Assembly (NCBI RefSeq): GCF_000004075.3
Contig: NC_026661.2
Span: forward strand, 22,100,307-22,164,306
DNA from: Cucumis sativus
Lineage: Eukaryota; Streptophyta; Magnoliopsida; Cucurbitales; Cucurbitaceae
Length of the DNA stretch: 64,000 nucleotides
Direction: 5' to 3'
The translations under genes were made by a program, and so were the position numbers. This document shows positions 31,526 through 42,776 of the stretch, in pieces (positions within the stretch are counted from its first letter, which is position 1; each line of letters opens with the position of its first letter). The notes under the pieces were generated by a model, which saw only the letters and a list, made by a program, of their open reading frames with translations, did not search any database and was not told the DNA's origin.

Positions 31526-34500
31526 TCATAGTTGGTTTCTTTCTTCTTGTATCAACTGAAATATCCTAGCTGCTGATTCAGTTGCAGATCTAGGATGGTG
31601 GGGTACAACCCTAATGGCTCTTGATTTGTTCTCATTCATTTCTGGATTTGGACTGGACTCCTCAACTGCTGGTGGTTCAGTAGGAAAAAGAGGAAGCACA
31701 TCCCCATTACCTCTCTCAGAGGGGCTACTAGCTGTACTTCCCAACAATTCACTTCCCTTTGATCCATGAAACTTCTCAACATTAAATGGCATCGAATGGC
31801 TTGTCTGGCTTGGCATTTCACACGAGTTTTCTTGATGTGTCAAGCAGTTGACATCCCCAGTTGATATTTGGTTTTCCTGTTCTTTTGACTTGACTTTACT
31901 AGAAAGACTCACTTGATCTGGAACTGACCCCGACATGGATTTATTAGTTACTGGAATGCCATAAGGTGAAAAGTACGGCTGGTTCAATGGAATCGAGCCA
32001 GGAAAATATCCAAATCCTTGGTGGTGAGATGCAGGAACAGCATAAGCCGGAGGGTAAAAGTCCCTAGCTCCACTACCTGTATTTAGGCTCATTGTTCCGA
32101 AGTTACCGTACATCGGTGTCATGAATTGGGCACTTGGAGGGCATGGCCCAGAATATGGTTTGTAAACAAGCCCTTCGGAAGGGGACATAACAGGAACCAA
32201 CCATTGATTTCCTGGTGTAGGTTGGTTCAAGCACCAGGGATTTGATTTTGGGGCAGCAGCAGTGGGAGTTTGTGGCTGCACGTCTTTTACACGAAGTTCA
32301 TTGCTTGTTTGTTGAGCAAGTACAAGTTTACTGTTGTCCTTGTTGAAAGAAGGAAAAGGAAGCTTAGCAAGAAGATTCTTATCTGCACATTTTCTGTTGA
32401 GAACGAGATTGGCCTGTTGATGATTCTCTTTCACCGTGCTGCTCGGAGCCAGTTGTTGAGCACACTCAGTTAGCTTGTTCTTAACGGCAGAAAAAGTTGA
32501 TGGTGGGTTGTCCAAATAGTCTTCAAGTAAGATGTGTGGTGATCCAGCAATGAGTTTTTGAACCTATGTTAAAATCAAGCAGTAACATTTAAACTACAGA
32601 ACAACGACCAAAGTTCAAGTAATGACTGGAGCCAAATGATGTACCTCTATGAGTCTATGCAACTCAAACACCTGTACAGCAAAAATCCTTTGCTGACTGA
32701 AAACAGTTGGAAAAAAGTGAGAATAAGGGATCAGATAACATATACCGAGATCTCAAAGAAGATAACATTCGGATGAGAAGAATAAGCCAAATATACAAGG
32801 AATTGTAATCACAGAGGAATACTTAAGAGGTTCGACCAATTAAAGGATCATTTAATGGTAATGCTTGCAGTGCAAAGAGAATGTTACTTGATAAATGAAC
32901 TCTAAAAAAATACCAACAAAGATTAACATTACATATCAGATCATATCAGGAGGTTATAATGGCATTTGCATCAACCAGAAGATGTCATAACTGGTGAAGT
33001 AACAAAATTCTAAAACATCTTCTAGATGAATAGTGTTAAATCACCGATTAACACAAAATTTTAAGCTAATGGGTTGAGATAATTTAATTATATTAACACT
33101 TTCCCCCTTGCTCTAGGCTTCAAAATTTTGTAGAAGACCCAACAAGTCAAAATCAATATTAATTGGGAAGAAAATGGCATTACAAGTGTTTGATTGAATA
33201 CATAACCTCCTATTCTAATTATGTCAAATTACCAATGACCCAAAAGTTCAAGCTAATGACTTGTGGTAAATTTAGTGTTGATTTAACTATATCAACTTAA
33301 CAAATAGATTGCAAACTGAATTTACAGAGTCAACTTAAGAATTGGTAGGCTAACAGAAGTATAGTATTGAGGGTATCGGACTAGTAGATGGCCTTTCTAT
33401 ATGAAGTTCAAGACAAGATACTACTTAGCAGCATAATATCTGAGATGTATCAACAAGGCTTAGGCATAAAAAGAATACTCACTGAACAATCGCTTTTCTA
33501 GCTTTCCAGAACTGTTTTTCGCCAATCAACTCGACGACAACATCAGGGGAGATGTTTGGAGCTGAAGTTGAATCTACTAAGGAAGCATAGGGTTCCATGA
33601 ATGAATTTTCCAAACCTGCAACCCGGCTGCAACCCACCTTGTCCTGGACAGCTTCAGAGCTCTGCTCAGCCAAACCTTTTGGATGTCCTCTCACATTTGC
33701 ACCAAACAGTCTATTCAAAGTGCTGACCGAAGTCCAGCTTTCTTTAGCCATGGATGGATGGGGTAGCTTTGCCTTTTCAAAGTCCTTATACTCTGCCTCT
33801 AACAAAGGCTTGCCAGTGGCTGAAGGGATAAATGCAGACCTCTCCTCAGGATCCCGAGTAGTTTTGGTCAAATTTGGATTATCCTTGCCTTCCTGCCCCA
33901 CGTATTTTCTAGAAATAAGATTTGTGACTGCTATATTACCCTGTGGTTCACAAGCAATTCCAAGTTGTGCAGAAGAGCTCGTACTGGGGCTTGACATCCT
34001 TTCCCTATCAGAGGCAGGGATCCTGAACTCTTCGTCCTTGGAAGAAAAGTTCTTGAGAATCGATACTTTATTCTTAGTGACTAAATTGGGTTGAGGATTT
34101 GATGACAGTGATCTTGTTGCCACCAGACTTGTCTTTAGCAACTTTGCCTCGTTACTCTGCACAACTCCTCTAGAACCGTAAGAGTGAAGTTTCTCAGCCT
34201 GATGAGATTGTACAGAGCACTTGGAGGACGATGAGAAGATGCCCCTTTTTTGGCCAGCAAACTGCGGAGCAAAAAAATTCATGCAATCAATAGCACAAAA
34301 TGAATAAAGAACTAATGCACGTGAGAAGACAAGCACTTCAGCCATGTTTGGCTCCTAGAGAGGCAGTCTGTTCCAAAATGGCTTACACTGATCAAACTGT
34401 CCCTCATTTTCTATTATTGATTCTGAGTATTTTCATCAAACATAATACTAGGAATATATGGTTTCAGTTTGAGTACTACAAGGATAATCCAACGTAACTT

Positions 34501-34827
34501 TTCGGAGAAGAAAACATTGAGGTTGATACCCAAAAAACCAAAAAAGTCAAGCACTAGTGTAGTGATAAACATGTGGGTTGTGAATAGTTGCAGTAATTCT
34601 GTGTATCTTACATGGCTCGGAGACGTCGGGGTAGCCGGAGTGCCGCTTGGAAGAGGAGTGGCTGAAGCTGATCCAGAGGTAAACCTCTGAGTAGGAATGG
34701 TGAGCTGCTCATATAGAGCCATTTTATTCCTTGGAGGGGCTCTTGGGCCTCCTTTCTCTGTGTCATTGACATGAAGCCTGGGGAACATCGGACTTAACAA
34801 TTTTTCTTCATCCTTTCCCCCCCTCAT
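31526..34827 (-). CDS. ELF3: EARLY FLOWERING 3 (circadian evening complex)
   Basis: Four coding exons, 34827-34612, 34261-33483, 32696-32645 and 32563-31526, give 694 residues; the four-exon structure and length match Arabidopsis ELF3 (695). The N-terminal block [19 protein letters not shown] / NKMALYEQL is diagnostic. The middle block [18 protein letters not shown] / [16 protein letters not shown] / VQKLIAGSP (about residues 315-360) corresponds to the region known to bind ELF4. [20 protein letters not shown] (about residue 465) and the C-terminal [19 protein letters not shown] follow. Family knowledge: ELF3 scaffolds the nuclear ELF3-ELF4-LUX complex, gates light input to the clock and regulates flowering and thermoresponse. 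No polyglutamine tract is present. The last codons read ERNQL-stop, where I expect a Q-Y-D ending. The leader extends upstream and may contain an intron. Confidence 0.95.
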
Positions 34828-36000
34828 CCTCTCACCAAAGTTCCAAATTAAACAAACTCACTAAATTCAAAATTCGCCAGAAGAACCCAATTCCATGATT
34901 TTCTGTGTTAAAACAAAGGGATTTTCATTCCAAAACACAGAAAACCCATTAATATCCTTCACCAGTTTGCAAGATTTCAAATACTTTTGCAAGTAACACG
35001 ATTGCAACCTTTTGAGGGAAGAAAATGTTAAAAATTCCACTTAATTTTAGAAAGCCCTTTCTTCATTTTGTTTTGAAAAACTATTTAAAACCAACCATCA
35101 AATCACAAAATTCTGCCAACCCAGAAAGAGAAAACATTAATTTTGGTGAGGGATTCACAATTGGCAGATACCTATCATCAGCCCACCTCAAATGAACAAA
35201 TCTTCTGGCTGAAATTCATGAAAAAACAGGAAGAACACATGAAAAAACAAGGAGAAAACGAGAAAGAGAAACCAAACAATAAGTGGCATCACCCAAAAAT
35301 CCAAACAGTAGAGAAAAAAGAAAAAATTGAAAAACAATTTCTTTTAATAGCAAAAACTGAAGATTCGAGCTGACAACAAAAATGCAGACAACAGCCACAA
35401 AATCGAACACCCAAATGGAAAAAGTACAGAATTTGGCAACTAAGCAATCAAAGTAGCTGAAGAAGAAAAGTTAAAAAAAAAAAGAGGAAAATATCAGAAA
35501 GAAGTGCTGAAGGTAAGATAGAAACAACAACAAAACAACAGACCATACAAGGAAACACAGGAAGGAGGCTAAAAAATAGAAAAGTCAGCAGTTAAATATA
35601 AGGGAGAAAAAAGGAGAAAAGGGGAAAGAATAGAAAGAAAAGACCTATTGGATAAAGAATATAAATTGGGAAAGATGGATTCTGTGAAAGAATAGGGTTA
35701 CCTTGGATTTGCACTACTACAGAGGATCCCATCAACCCACAAGAAAGGGAAAAAAAAAAAAAAAAAAAAGTAAAAGGAGAGAAAGAGAAGAAGAATAAAA
35801 ACAAAAAAAGAACTCAAAGTTCACAGTAATGTGGGAACCAGGTGGGAAATAGGATAGAATGAGAACTACTTTTAGGCAAAAGGGCCTAATCCCAGAAGCC
35901 AAAGAAGGGTGTTCCTCCAGTTTTTCATATCTGCCTGTGCCTCCACAACAAAGGCTAGTTGTCAAGATTCAATTGGATTGAAAGACCCAATTTTGAAAAC
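34828..36000 (-). promoter_or_regulatory. ELF3 5' leader/proximal promoter
   Basis: Read on the minus strand, this region is rich in T/CT tracts (the complement of A/GA-rich runs at 35.2-35.85 kb), including a 19-base homopolymer at 35,751-35,769. Such pyrimidine-rich sequence is typical of plant 5' leaders. Many upstream ATG frames exist, but none resembles a family protein. Confidence 0.4.
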
Positions 36001-36361
36001 ATTTCTGATTGTGGGGTAGTGACTGAGTTTAGCACATGGAGAAGTATTTTGTCTACGGTGTTCATCTTTCAACCTCATATTTTGTGTCCCTTAGAGAAAA
36101 AATTTGGCCAATCTCTTAACGAAAAATCCGTTAAAGATCGTCTTCAAAAGCTTGGAGTCAAAATTTTCTCTTTCTTTTTCCGGTTGTATTGATTCAACCA
36201 AAGGCAAAGGGGAGACAGAATTTGGGGTCTGGATATTGTACGGTCTTGAATTGTTAATTTGACCACAAAGATCTCTCTTTTATTTATTTTTTATCAAAAA
36301 GACACAGAAAAATTTCTCCTTTTTTTCTCTTAGATTTCTGTGTGAATCAGTATTATAATCA

Positions 36362-36367
36362 CACGTG
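36362..36367. promoter_or_regulatory. G-box CACGTG
   Basis: Palindromic CACGTG about 1.5 kb upstream of the ELF3 start codon. G-boxes are bound by bHLH (for example PIF) and bZIP factors. One of three in a 1.1-kb interval. Confidence 0.5.
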
Positions 36368-36540
36368 ATCCCATTCATTACGTGGCCAAACCAAAGCCAT
36401 TAAAATCTTTTTTATTCTCTTTTTCCAAAGAAGGAAAAAAAGCTTGCTTTCATTTTTGCATATAAACTCCATCCATCCCACACGCTTTACTTATCAGCCG
36501 GTACGACAAGTCGTTCCATGCTCATAAATTTTTCAAGAAA

Positions 36541-36660
36541 CTTGGGCCTACCCTTTACTTTAACGAGCCCATTTCTTAAGCCCAAAGGCCTATTGAGTTC
36601 TGCGACTTCTACATTTGGGGCGGTCAAGAGAAAACCCATAGGCCCATGTCAACGTCCTAA
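36541..36660. promoter_or_regulatory. Cluster of site II-like TGGGC(C/T) elements
   Basis: Several GGGCC(T)/GCCCA motifs lie within 120 bp: CTTGGGCCTA, GAGCCCAT, AAGCCCAAAGGCC and ATAGGCCCATG. Site II elements bind TCP factors in promoters of growth-related plant genes. The target gene is unclear; ELF3 (upstream side) is the nearest. Confidence 0.4.
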
Positions 36661-37324
36661 GCCAAAGGCCAAAGAGGGAGAATCAATGCTCCTATTCTAT
36701 TCCTTATAAATACTATTCACTCTAACAAGTATCTAATAAGTTTTATAGCTTTTTTGGTTCCTTTTCAAATATGTATGACTATTGCATATTCCTTTTCAAG
36801 TATACATAAAAACTTGATTAATACCATCACACCACATGAAGATATTCAGAGAGTTGTTATCTGTAACAATAATTGATATTGAAGTCATGTCCTAGACTTA
36901 GTTGTGTAGGTGTTTGTTGATGAGGTGATTAAATAGACAGAGAGGAAATCGATGGGTTACGTTAAAAGTGAGATGCTAAGAAATCGATAACTATTCGAAC
37001 TAGTTCGATGGTTCTTTCAATTGCTGGAAATGCAACGAAAGTAATAGCTCGACAAAAAGGGCGGAAAAAGATAAGTAAGAAGTGGTGATGTAAATGAAAC
37101 AAAGATATAAATAGGAAGAGGGTTGGTTGTGTCTAAAAATAAATAAAAAAAATAAGAAAAACATAAAAGAAAGAGAGAGGGAGAGAGACGGTGTCGTTTT
37201 AAAGGAAGAGTACAATATTTGAAGGGAAAGAAGACAAGAAAGAAAATGACGAAAAGGAAAAGAAAGATAATGTTAATTAATACTTTATATATATATATAT
37301 AAAAGACAGATTGGAATTTTTGAA

Positions 37325-37354
37325 AGAGAGAAAGAAAGAAAGAAAGAAAGAAAG
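37325..37354. repeat. GAAA/AAAG microsatellite
   Basis: About six tandem AAAG units in non-coding DNA, 21 bp before a G-box. Confidence 0.85.
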
Positions 37355-37374
37355 GGTTAGGTGTTAGGATTTTC

Positions 37375-37448
37375 CACGTGAGACAAGGTTATCAGGAGGA
37401 GGGCGAATGAGAGGAGGCCACGATGGAAAGGATGGTTGCGTTCACGTG
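37375..37448. promoter_or_regulatory. Pair of G-boxes
   Basis: Two CACGTG palindromes, at 37,375-37,380 and 37,443-37,448, 68 bp apart start to start. They are about 2.5 kb upstream of the ELF3 start codon and 5.3 kb upstream of bHLH87. Closely spaced G-boxes are more likely to be functional than single ones; which gene they serve is inference. Confidence 0.45.
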
Positions 37449-40400
37449 TGAGCCGTAATAATGGAAATGACAAGGATATGCTTCTGGGGACCAATAATAA
37501 GAAAACGAATTAAAAGGAAAAAAGAAAAAAAGAGAGGCAAAATGCAATGTAACGAAATCAAGGGCCCTGATTTCCCCTTTTTGCCTTTTATTCAACATAA
37601 TTGGATGCATCAACGGTCAGATTTGGATCTGGGATGACAAGATAAAATGGACCCCAAATTCTTTTTTAATGTACTTTATTTTAAACCCCAATGTACTTTC
37701 TCTCTATTTTCTTCACACTCTTTTTCCTTTACAATCGAATTTACAAAGTTTTATTAAACATTTTTTTAAAAGTTTAAATACATACTATTGTATTTCAATA
37801 ATGAAAAGAGGTAAATTGTATTTCATTCCTAAGCTAATACCTAAATTGGCCTTTTAAACTGCTTTAAATTATATCAATTTGACTTTTTCAAATTATTTTA
37901 ATACTTTATTCAACCAAATATTAAAATATATAATATACCAATTGGGTTTTCAATTCTCAATAAACAATCTCATCTTAAATTTTAATTTCTATCATATACA
38001 GTAAACATGACAAGTAATTACTGATATCGACTATTTGAGGAAGAGAATTATTAACATTTAAATTTGTTAATTTTGCAATTTAAAAAATGTAATGATATAA
38101 ACTCTGTTGTTATAATTTTTTTTTTGCTATTTTTACAGGTGGTCGTGGATGAATTTCTTATTTAGGATTATTTATTTATTTGAAGAAGAAAATAATGCTT
38201 CATTTTAATATTTAAACTAAACTACTATATATATGTCTATGTCATGTTACCTGTTTAGGCAAAGATGTGACAAAGTATGTTTTCTTTTTCTTTTCCATTT
38301 TTTCAATAAAGACAAAGAAAAAGCCAACAATTTAGAAGCTTCTTTTCTTTTCTAAATCCTACACTATATAACGTTTCTTTTAGCTAAAATAAAACTCTAC
38401 TATACATTTTAATTATTTCTTTTCTTACATATTCTGATTTGATAGTTTCTATAAAACCTCCCAACTATGATATTTGTTTCGATTATATTTTAAACTCTTT
38501 AATTTATAAAACAACTTATTTAAAAGAAAACAAATGTGTTTGGAAGTCACTCAAAATAGATTTTTAAGTATATGTTAAACAATTAAATATATGTTGAACA
38601 ATTAAAAAAGAATAGTTTAATAATTTTTTTTTTAATTCAATCTAAACGGACTCAATTTTTTTTAGGGTATTTGAGTAATTTATCACAATATGCCTCCCCT
38701 AACTTTTATTTTATTAAACTCAATCTCCTATTGCAAGTGGTTATATATATATTGTAACATATATACTTCTACTTGTAAGAATTAATTCCTTCCTAACTCA
38801 TTTCATCATCAAACTCCAAAAGTTCTCCAATTTTTTTCTTTCTATTTTAAAAAGTCATGGAAGCATGCATCACGAAATCGAAATCTTTCACAACCGTCTT
38901 ACTTTCTTTAAATCGCAATAAGTGAGTGAGGATTCGAACATTCATCGTTGAAGAACGGCCTATATTATTAATCTCTTTTACTGCCTATGGTATAATTTCT
39001 ATTAGAAGGATAAAAATGTATACATAAAATTTAATAGATGTCATCTTCACACATTAATGAAAAACCAAAGAAAAAAACTATATAAATGTAAGAGATAACA
39101 TAATAATAGAGAAGTAGCATAGCATTTAATGGGAGAGGAAAATCTTGAATAATACATTCAATTAATTACAATTGCTACATCTTATATTAAAATTTGAAAC
39201 TCAATCTAACTAGCTAGCTAAGATAATATGTTTTTCTTATTTCTTAAAACAACGTATATATACGGTGAAAAAACAATCGAGGGTACTAGTTGAACTATGG
39301 TCTAAAATAGTAGAAATTTCAATAGATGGATCGAGACATGGGAGGGAAGTTCGTTTAAAAATGATTATACGTTTGAAAGAAAGAGAAAGTAGAATAAAAT
39401 AATGTGAAATGGGTAAGCCATGATCCGAAGTTTGAGACAAGTTGTAGGGAGAAAATGTTAGGGATGAGACAGTACATGATGTCTTAGTTATACCAAAGAT
39501 AACATTTGTCCACTTTGTAACCCATTAACATATACAATACTCTGTTTCACACTTTCATATATATATATATATATGAATATATATTCTCTCACCCATTATT
39601 ATTGTTATTATGTAGTTTCTATCATTCATTTTTAACCTAATGTTACTGTTTCCATTTGGCTGGTTTTCCTAAACTACAAATATTCCCCCATTACTGCTTT
39701 TTCCTGTTGGATGAAAATTGGGACTTGAAACATTCAGTTTTATGGTCTACTTGGAACATCAAACTCAAACTTTTCAACTTTAAACTAATAGAAACTACTG
39801 TTGGAACTTGAAATAATGTAAAATTGGGATCTAAGTTCTACATTGTTTTTAGCTAGTTGAAGCATATATATATAGAGAGAGAGAGCTCAATTAGTTGCTT
39901 GCTAAACTACTCATTCAAACTATATGATTATTATTGGAATCTAAGACAAAGAAATGAGACTTGAATACTGATGATACACTGTTTTCTAAGGTTAACTCAA
40001 GCATATATAAATCAGTTGGTTAACTTTTTGAGTCCAAGCGGCTAGAAACTATAACGGAGTTTGAAATAGAATGGAGAGTTGTATAGCGTCACATCTTACA
40101 TTGTTTAAGTGAGTTAATTAACTCATAAACTACATGTTTTTATTTTAACTCCAAGGTGATGGAAACAAGGGAAGCAATGATGTTGAATTTGATTTTTTTG
40201 ATGTATTTTAGAATTCTTCTCACTGTCATATTATCTGGTGCAAGAAAAATTGGGGGGGTATGAAGAAAAACATGAGAGTTGACAAATAACAAAGAGATGT
40301 TTCACCAAAACATAGCCTATTTAATGAGCTCACTGATTATGGGGAGCATGTGGGTGCTCAGCTCACAAGTCAGAAACCAAGTTTCTCTCTCTCTCTCTAT

Positions 40401-41372
40401 TATGTAAGCAGTTAATAGAACCAGGAAGATGAGAAGAAAGTTTTCATTTTTATATGCAACTTGTTTATTTATTATATGCTCTCTCAAATCTAATTCTTCC
40501 TAGCTGCCCCTATGTGTATAAACCTTACTCTAGTTTTGGTAAATATATGATCTTAGAATGCCTTTAGTTTGTTATTTGATATTTCAACTCGTTTTTGGTG
40601 AAGTTTAGAGATAATACTCTCGAAATCATTACATCATATACGAACTCTTTAGATTTTTAAAACATCTCTTTCCTTTTGCTAATGGATATAGCCAACACAT
40701 GGCTAGTTAGCGGGAATATCTTCCATGTCGATTATGTACTGTTTACGTTCTTTGATGGTTAATTTTTCATAACAATCATTATGGATAAATGATGTAATGG
40801 TTCTGTTTTTGCTATGTATACAATGTTTCTAAATTGAACTGCTCATTCATCATTACACAGTTAGATGTTTTTGGTACATCAACATTTAGGAAAGCTAAGG
40901 CCAAGGGCCATTATGATGCTATTGACATTTCCAAAAGAAAAGGAAAGAGGAAAAATAAAAAAAAACAATATACATCAGGAATCACTATTACACTTATCCT
41001 TTCATTTTTTTCCCCCTCTTGGGTCAATTCTAGATTCATCTAATTTGTTTCTATTTCAGAGATAAACCAGATAAGGTATGGATATAAATAGATAAGGATC
41101 CCTTTCCAGTTTGTTTGCTTTTTTTTTTTTTTTTTTCATTTTTTTCTTTAAACATATAAAACTGTTGTTTTGATAATAATCTCTTAAACTTCTGTTGTTT
41201 GTCTTCAATAATTAAGGAATCATTAGTGTGAATTTTGCAAAGGGAGAAAAGGTAAAGCCTATATGATTAAAGGTATGATTAATAGGAAAAGTTTTTATTG
41301 TTTGAAAAAGATGCTTTGGTCTGTCAAAATGACAGTTTTTTTTACAGAAAGCTAAGGCTTTTTAGTGCGCAT

Positions 41373-41401
41373 GGTATTGGTATTGGTATTGGTATTGGTA
41401 T
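41373..41401. repeat. GGTATT hexanucleotide repeat
   Basis: Four to five tandem GGTATT units followed by a TA tract, in non-coding DNA about 1.4 kb upstream of the bHLH87 start codon. Confidence 0.85.
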
Positions 41402-42290
41402 GGTATATATATATATTAGCAACCAAAAAGGAGGGTCGGGTCAGAACTAGAGATGAGCTCTCCCCACTTGAATAAACTACTAAAATAATATATTAAAAAA
41501 ATGGGAAGAACTTTCATTTTTCAACAAAGTTTTGATACCAAATAATGAATATGGAAAACAAGTATGAGAATTAAGAATCCTTGTGCTAATTATTTGGATC
41601 AGTAACGAAGAAAAGTGAGGTTAGGATAAGTAGTTCCTTCTTGCAAATCTTTTATTTGAATGGTTGGTCATGTGACTCTAGATCAAGTATTTCAAATGGA
41701 AATCGAATGAAACTTAAATTATTGAAAGAAAGTATATGAACAATAATTTTGTGAGTCCCTGGTGATTGATATCATCTCTCCACTTGAATAAACTATACAA
41801 AATAAAATATTAAAAAAGTGGGGAAATCTTCATTTTCCAACATAGTTTTGATTCAAAAATGCATCACTGAAATCTCATTCTTCCCAATTTGCAGAAATAT
41901 ATACACAGACAGTGTGTTTTTATTTTATAAGAAAAAGGAAATCCCCCCACCAAACTGACAAAAGAAAAGCTTATCTTTTTCAAACGCATTATATTTCTGT
42001 CAACTGTTTAGTTATTATATATAAATATTATATATATATGTGTGTGTGTGTGTATATATATTTTTTATTCTCTTCCTTTGTGCTCATTGTTTTACATCTT
42101 CAAAGTACAATTACCAATATTTTGTTGCATTATATAGCCTTTGCCTTTGGACATTTTTCTTTCCATTTCCATTCCCATCCCATCTATAAAAACCAAACCT
42201 TTCTTCTGTTTACCAGAATTTAACGTTGAATAATTTCTAGTTCTCCATTGCCATTTCACAGGTATGTACAACAATATAACATAAGTACAA

Positions 42291-42306
42291 CTTTCTTCTT
42301 CTTCTT

Positions 42307-42336
<30 letters not shown>
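42291..42336 (+). repeat. CTT trinucleotide repeat in bHLH87 promoter
   Basis: About 15 uninterrupted CTT units roughly 440 bp upstream of the bHLH87 start codon. GA/CT-rich tracts near plant promoters can bind BPC factors. This is also a likely polymorphic marker. Confidence 0.9.
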
Positions 42337-42337
<1 letters not shown>

Positions 42338-42557
42338 TTGCTTTTCACTCAGTTTCTTGTTTTATACGTTTCCTCTTTGCATGAATGTTTGGACTTTCTC
42401 TTTTGGAATTTCTATTTCCTTTTCCAATGGTTGACAAAAATTAGTCGCCAAAAAACTGACATAAGCAAATGCCCATTTTCTTCCTCTTCTCTCAGTTTCT
42501 TCATCATTTTCCAAATTAAGAAAGAGTTGGTTAATGTCCTGACAGAATGTACAAAAG

Positions 42558-42776
42558 GGGTTTAAATACTTGAAGGAAACTTTGTATCTTTTCTCCTCTT
42601 ATTCAAACAAGATCGGTCTTTTTCGGTTTTCGTCATCGCTTTGGTAAGTTTCTTGAATTCTCTTATCATTTTAGGCTTTACTGAAACAGGAAATGAAGAT
42701 AAAACGAGAAATAACGTGAGTTAAGTTAACAAAGTTTTTTTTTTGTGTTTTCATATTTCAGGGATTTGAATTGGTA
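42558..42776 (+). promoter_or_regulatory. bHLH87 core promoter and leader intron
   Basis: A TATA-like TTTAAATA lies near 42,561, followed by a CT-rich probable leader. A leader intron fits at 42,644-42,761: donor TTG/GTAAGT, acceptor ATTTCAG, then a 15-base second leader exon before the ATG at 42,777. Leader introns often raise expression. Confidence 0.55.

Larger units (their letters stand above)
36001..42590. other. Long non-coding region between ELF3 and bHLH87
   Basis: About 6.6 kb with no recognised gene. It holds three G-boxes (36,362, 37,375 and 37,443), a cluster of TGGGC(C/T)-type elements at 36,541-36,660, a GAAA microsatellite at 37,325-37,354, TA microsatellites near 37,283-37,302 and 39,558-39,575, and a GGTATT repeat at 41,373-41,401. 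Most of the rest is AT-rich sequence. Open frames are short and featureless. Confidence 0.5.

Noticed and set aside
36518-36709. 63-codon plus-strand open frame with many Lys and Pro
   Set aside because: Its composition comes from the GGCCCA-rich promoter-like cluster; no homology recognised.
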